Source of the DNA: Luidia sarsii
Taxonomy: Eukaryota > Echinodermata > Asteroidea > Paxillosida > Luidiidae
Length of the DNA: 64,000 nucleotides
Reading direction: 5' to 3'
NCBI GenBank assembly: GCA_949987565.1
Contig: OX465104.1
Span: 634,501-698,500, forward strand
Notes under the pieces: model-generated
Seen by the model: the letters and a program-made list of their open reading frames with translations, nothing else
The model's database searches: none
Told to the model about the DNA's origin: nothing
Part shown: positions 61,352-64,000 of the stretch, piece after piece
Layout: each line of letters begins with the position of its first letter
Numbering within the stretch: position 1 is the first letter of the stretch
Program-made: the position numbers and the translations under genes

Positions 61352-63087
61352 CTGATGGGATGAAAGAAAAAGGACAATTTGGGCTGTATCAAGAGTTGAA
61401 GAGGACCTTTTACACTCTGCCCGAACAGACTGCAACAGATTGATCTAAAAAGGAAACCTATTCAAGCTTGGCATTCAGAATGCTCTACATGCTCCAGTGG
61501 TCAGGCAGGGTGGATGACCCTCCATGCTCCAACGCTGTACAAAGACATAAGCAATGATGGTCATTGGAATCCAGCAGTCGCCTGACAATGGGCAGAGTAC
61601 ACACTACCCGAAACATAGAGTTACCAGCTCTTTTCAGAGCCACACTTCGTCTCAATGGAGATGACTTTCACGCTGTCATCGCAATCCTTCTACATTATGT
61701 GTAAGTTTCTCAAAACAGAGACAAGAAACGACCGAGTCTACCTTTGAGAAAGTGAGTTTCTCTTCGTGATGAAAACGCTTTCCAGTTGATGGTAACCTCC
61801 ATACTTCATCCACGTCAACAAGAGCCTGAGCATGTATGAGGAGAGAGCCGTCTTAGCCTAACTGACGAGTAGTGACAACCTAAGGACAGCACTTAAAGAC
61901 CAACCAGTTGGGAAGAATACACAAGCTTTGGTGGCAAAGAGTTCTTCATCTGCACCTGGGTGATGGAAAGAGCTGCAGGATGGTATTGTGATGTTACTGT
62001 TTAATTGTGATGGGGGCTATTTTGCCTTTGTAGAGGACAGATCTCCATTGAACGTTACGTATCATGAATGTCGGGGATGGACCTTATGCACAGTGCAGCT
62101 GTCTTGTCTTGCTCTCATTCACACGAAGAAGGCCCAGGCTATGGCTGGGACTCATAAACCATACGGCTAATCACAACTTACGATGAGCTATCCATCGCAA
62201 ATTGGGTTACAATGCATCGTAAGGCTTTGTGAAATCCACCCAAGATCCTATTTAATGGCTATTGCTGCAGTTGCTACTGGCACAGCCACTGGCAATGAAG
62301 CATGGCCGATCCCCTTTGAAGGAGGTAGCCATAGGCGTAGACCTACCGCCTACTCACCATGTTGAAGAACTTGTCAAAGCTGACCACATATCCGGTGCAG
62401 ATGCCTCTCAGGCTCTTGAAGGACCTGGTGCAGACCCTGACCTTACAGCGCTGGTTCATGCAACGGTAGAGCACTGAGTGAGGACCCTGGGAGATCTCTG
62501 TCAAGGTGAGGTGCAGGGAAGGTATATCTGGTTTGGCATGTCACTGCTTCGATGGTCCCATTACCCACTTGGCACAGTGCTACTCAACAGTGCTGGTGAT
62601 GGCCACATGGGTTTGGCTTTCTTATAATGTGCCATTTTCAAATCTAAAAATAAGGAGGGCCTGACCATTTTGAGAAAGTAAGCAGTTTGCAACATTTTGC
62701 ATATCATTTTCAAATTTCGCCAAATAATTGAGATATAGTAAATGCCAGTGAAATCAATCATTTAGAGTACACTAAGTGTACTAAGTGCACCAGTGCTCTG
62801 AAGTCGGAGGTCCTGGCACGAACAGCCTTAACTCTACCTGTACCTTGCTGGTTGAATATAACCTGCCTGCGATTAACTTGCGATTTGTCGCATAGGGTCA
62901 TAAAGGTCAGTATTGCCAATGTACGTTTCTGAACGTTATCTACTGGACTCGTTCTTGTCTATTCATTCAACTGACCAGACATGCGTGTGATGACGTTCCT
63001 GTAGACATAGTCCTTGTACTTGGTGCTGTCTATGAGCATATCCTGAGTGGCTCTGAAGCCAGGCCCCTGGGGGATGCTGCGTACGCC
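60494..63087 (-). CDS. LSM11: LSM11, U7 snRNP-specific Sm-like protein; 3' four coding exons
   Basis: Minus-strand exons 63087-62976, 62497-62358, 61825-61742 and 61351-60494 join in phase to 397 residues and a TAA stop. LSM11 replaces an Sm protein in the U7 snRNP ring and helps cut replication-dependent histone pre-mRNAs at their 3' ends in the nucleus. Seen: NVITRMS (human NVLTRM), the Sm1 motif CKVRVCTRSFKSLRGICTG then FDKFFNMALVDVDEVW (human KVNVHIRTFKGLRGVCTG, FDKFWNMALTDVDETY), a long charged spacer, and the C-terminal Sm2 motif RRHVGQLFIRGDNVVLVSMD (human TRHINQIFIRGENVLLVHL). A long Sm1-Sm2 spacer is the LSM11 hallmark; here it is about 260 residues, longer than in human. The N-terminal region that contacts FLASH is beyond the right edge. 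Confidence 0.94.
61565..61690 (+). repeat. Histone-stem-loop-like repeat inside an LSM11 intron (antisense to the gene)
   Basis: AATCCAGCAGTCGCCTGAC at the start, AGCTCTTTTCAGAGCC at 61626-61641 (one base from consensus), then GTCTCAATGGAGATGAC and GCTGTCATCGCAA. It lies between LSM11 exons at 61742 and 61351. Confidence 0.8.
61742..61825 (-). CDS. LSM11: LSM11 exon: second half of the Sm1 fold
   Basis: 84 nt, phase 0. ALVDVDEVWRLPSTGKRFHH then EEKLTFSK; human ALTDVDETYRKPVLGKAY. Acceptor ATGCTCAG; donor AAG|GTAGAC. Confidence 0.94.
62150..62245. mobile_element. TCGTAAG-family half element in an LSM11 intron
   Basis: ACCATACGGCTAATCACAAC, TTACGATGAGCTATCCATCG and CGTAAGGCTTTGTGAAATCC match the right half of the 50926-51283 element. 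Confidence 0.75.
62358..62497 (-). CDS. LSM11: LSM11 exon: first half of Sm1
   Basis: 140 nt, entering with 2 nt of a split Glu codon, ending phase 0. EISQGPHSVLYRCMNQ, CKVRVCTRSFKSLRGICTG, FDKFFNM. Acceptor CACCTTGACAG; donor ATG|GTGAGT. Confidence 0.95.
62640..62705 (+). mobile_element. Internally deleted foldback-family copy
   Basis: AAGGAGGGCCTGACCATTTTG joins GAGAAAGTAAGCAGTTTGCAA then CATTTTGCATATCAT: the hairpin is missing but the fixed terminal segment remains. Confidence 0.7.
62976..63087 (-). CDS. LSM11: LSM11 exon upstream of Sm1
   Basis: 112 nt, begins at a codon boundary. GVRSIPQGPGFRATQDMLID, TKYKDYVYRNVITRMS. Only the NVITRM end is clearly conserved with human. Acceptor TTCTGTTGACAG; donor TG|GTCAGT. 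At least one earlier exon must exist. Confidence 0.85.
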
Positions 63088-63309
63088 CTGTCAACAGAAA
63101 TTCACAAAACTCACTACACTGTATTTCAGATTCCTCATTCATGGCATTACTGCAGTAGAATAGGGCCTACTTAGCAATAGCATACATACAATCTCTGCAA
63201 ATCTTTGACATAAATCAAGCGTCAGCAAGACTTCCTCCGCCCCCCCCCCAAAAAAAAAAAAAAAAAAAAAAAACAGCACATGGTGGGATTTTGGTATCCT
63301 CCCTTAGGT

Positions 63310-63448
63310 TAGTCCGAGTAACTTGAACCGGACAAGTCACCCTTTTTTTTTTTAGGGTCGGCTCACTCGGCTGACAGTCACCCGACCCTCAAAATTTCAA
63401 ATTTCGATAAAAAAAGGGTGACTTGTCCGGTTCAAGTTACTCGGACTA
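63310..63448. mobile_element. Palindromic MITE (TAGTCCGAGTAACTT TIR), copy 2
   Basis: TAGTCCGAGTAACTTGAACC and GACAAGTCACCC at the left are mirrored at the right by GGGTGACTTGTCCGGTTCAA and GTTACTCGGACTA. 139 bp, almost a perfect hairpin, less diverged than the copy at 17543-17682. It lies in the LSM11 5' intron or upstream. Confidence 0.9.
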
Positions 63449-64000
63449 ACCTTAAGTTGGGAAGAGGAAAGAAAGGTTACAATTATTGCATCTAGAAAAA
63501 TTAAACCGGGTAACACTGCCTTGTAACTCCACTTGGTATCCTACCAAATAATAAATTATTATAATGATTAGAGAGTTATATCAAATTACAAATTCTATGC
63601 ACAATTTCATGTATCGACATGTCCTAGGGTCAGGGTTTAGGATTTGTGTCTACAGGAGGTATTCTTTCCCACTTTTCATGAAAAACAAAAGGCTAGAAAT
63701 CTTTGAAAAAATAGGCCTACCACTGAACATTTGAACCTCGGCCTTTACTGGCAAAGTAATCTTATTCTTAGCCTTAAACTTGACCCAGACCCTCGGTACC
63801 CTCTTCAAGAGGAGTCTTGGTACAGGGGATCTGGACCCTGCTTTGCAATCTGTCTTATCCTTAACATGCCTCGGTACCCAAGTCTCAACTTAGTCAAGGG
63901 AAACACTTCCAGTTCCACGGGGCACATGTCCAACTTGCAGAAATGTCACAATTACAAATGCTACGTCCGTTTGTGTGTGTGTTGGTACAATTTTAGACCC
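63449..64000. other. Right end of the window, LSM11 intron or upstream
   Basis: Searched on the minus strand for the N-terminal LSM11 exon (FDPLLALY-like motif) and not found. A short direct repeat of ACCCTCGGTACC / CTCGGTACC type occurs around 63790-63880. Confidence 0.45.

Overview
The window is animal nuclear DNA. It has interrupted genes with GT-AG introns, long intergenic spacers, dense microsatellites and minisatellites, tRNA-derived SINEs and many short palindromic mobile elements. All three genes have clear human counterparts. The dispersed (ACATGT)n tracts, the many kinds of small foldback element and the compact exons suggest a marine invertebrate, probably a deuterostome such as an echinoderm, hemichordate or amphioxus. 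That placement is inferred from general character only and the species is not identified.

Layout. 1-6.3 kb: a 193-bp satellite, (ACATGT)n tracts, an inverted pair of 14-bp-TIR elements and a 33-bp minisatellite. This is probably intron or upstream DNA of the first gene, whose 5' exons lie outside the window. 6,348-28,543 (+): ten exons of a SEC14L1/5-type lipid-transfer protein (end of PRELI, then CRAL-TRIO N, CRAL-TRIO and GOLD), ending at a real stop codon. Its introns hold most of the big arrays (CTCCCT, CCCT, CCCCT, CCCTG, a 78-bp minisatellite, an 80-bp minisatellite). 28.5-42.5 kb: 3' UTR and intergenic DNA with SINEs and foldback elements; no coding gene was recognised. 42,510-57,078 (+): twelve coding exons of diacylglycerol lipase beta, from the initiator ATG to just before the last exon(s). 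A 200-N assembly gap (57,278-57,477) follows, and the exon(s) carrying the catalytic His are not visible. 60,494-63,087 (-): four exons of LSM11, the U7 snRNP-specific Sm-like protein, with its 5' exon(s) beyond the right edge.

The three genes have unrelated jobs: lipid transfer and signalling adaptor, 2-arachidonoylglycerol synthesis, and histone pre-mRNA 3' processing. Nothing shows that they work together.

Two observations stand out. (1) A dispersed repeat family of about 130 bp carries a hairpin identical to the metazoan histone mRNA 3' stem-loop consensus, followed 13 nt later by a purine-rich element like the U7-binding site. Copies lie in SEC14L1 and DAGLB introns, in the spacer as a large inverted repeat, and inside LSM11 itself. 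(2) A hairpin-forming element with one fixed end (GTGATATAC...) and one variable end is flanked by 10-14 bp target-site duplications. This points to retroposition of a foldback sequence, and an unoccupied paralogous site lies about 370 bp from one insertion.
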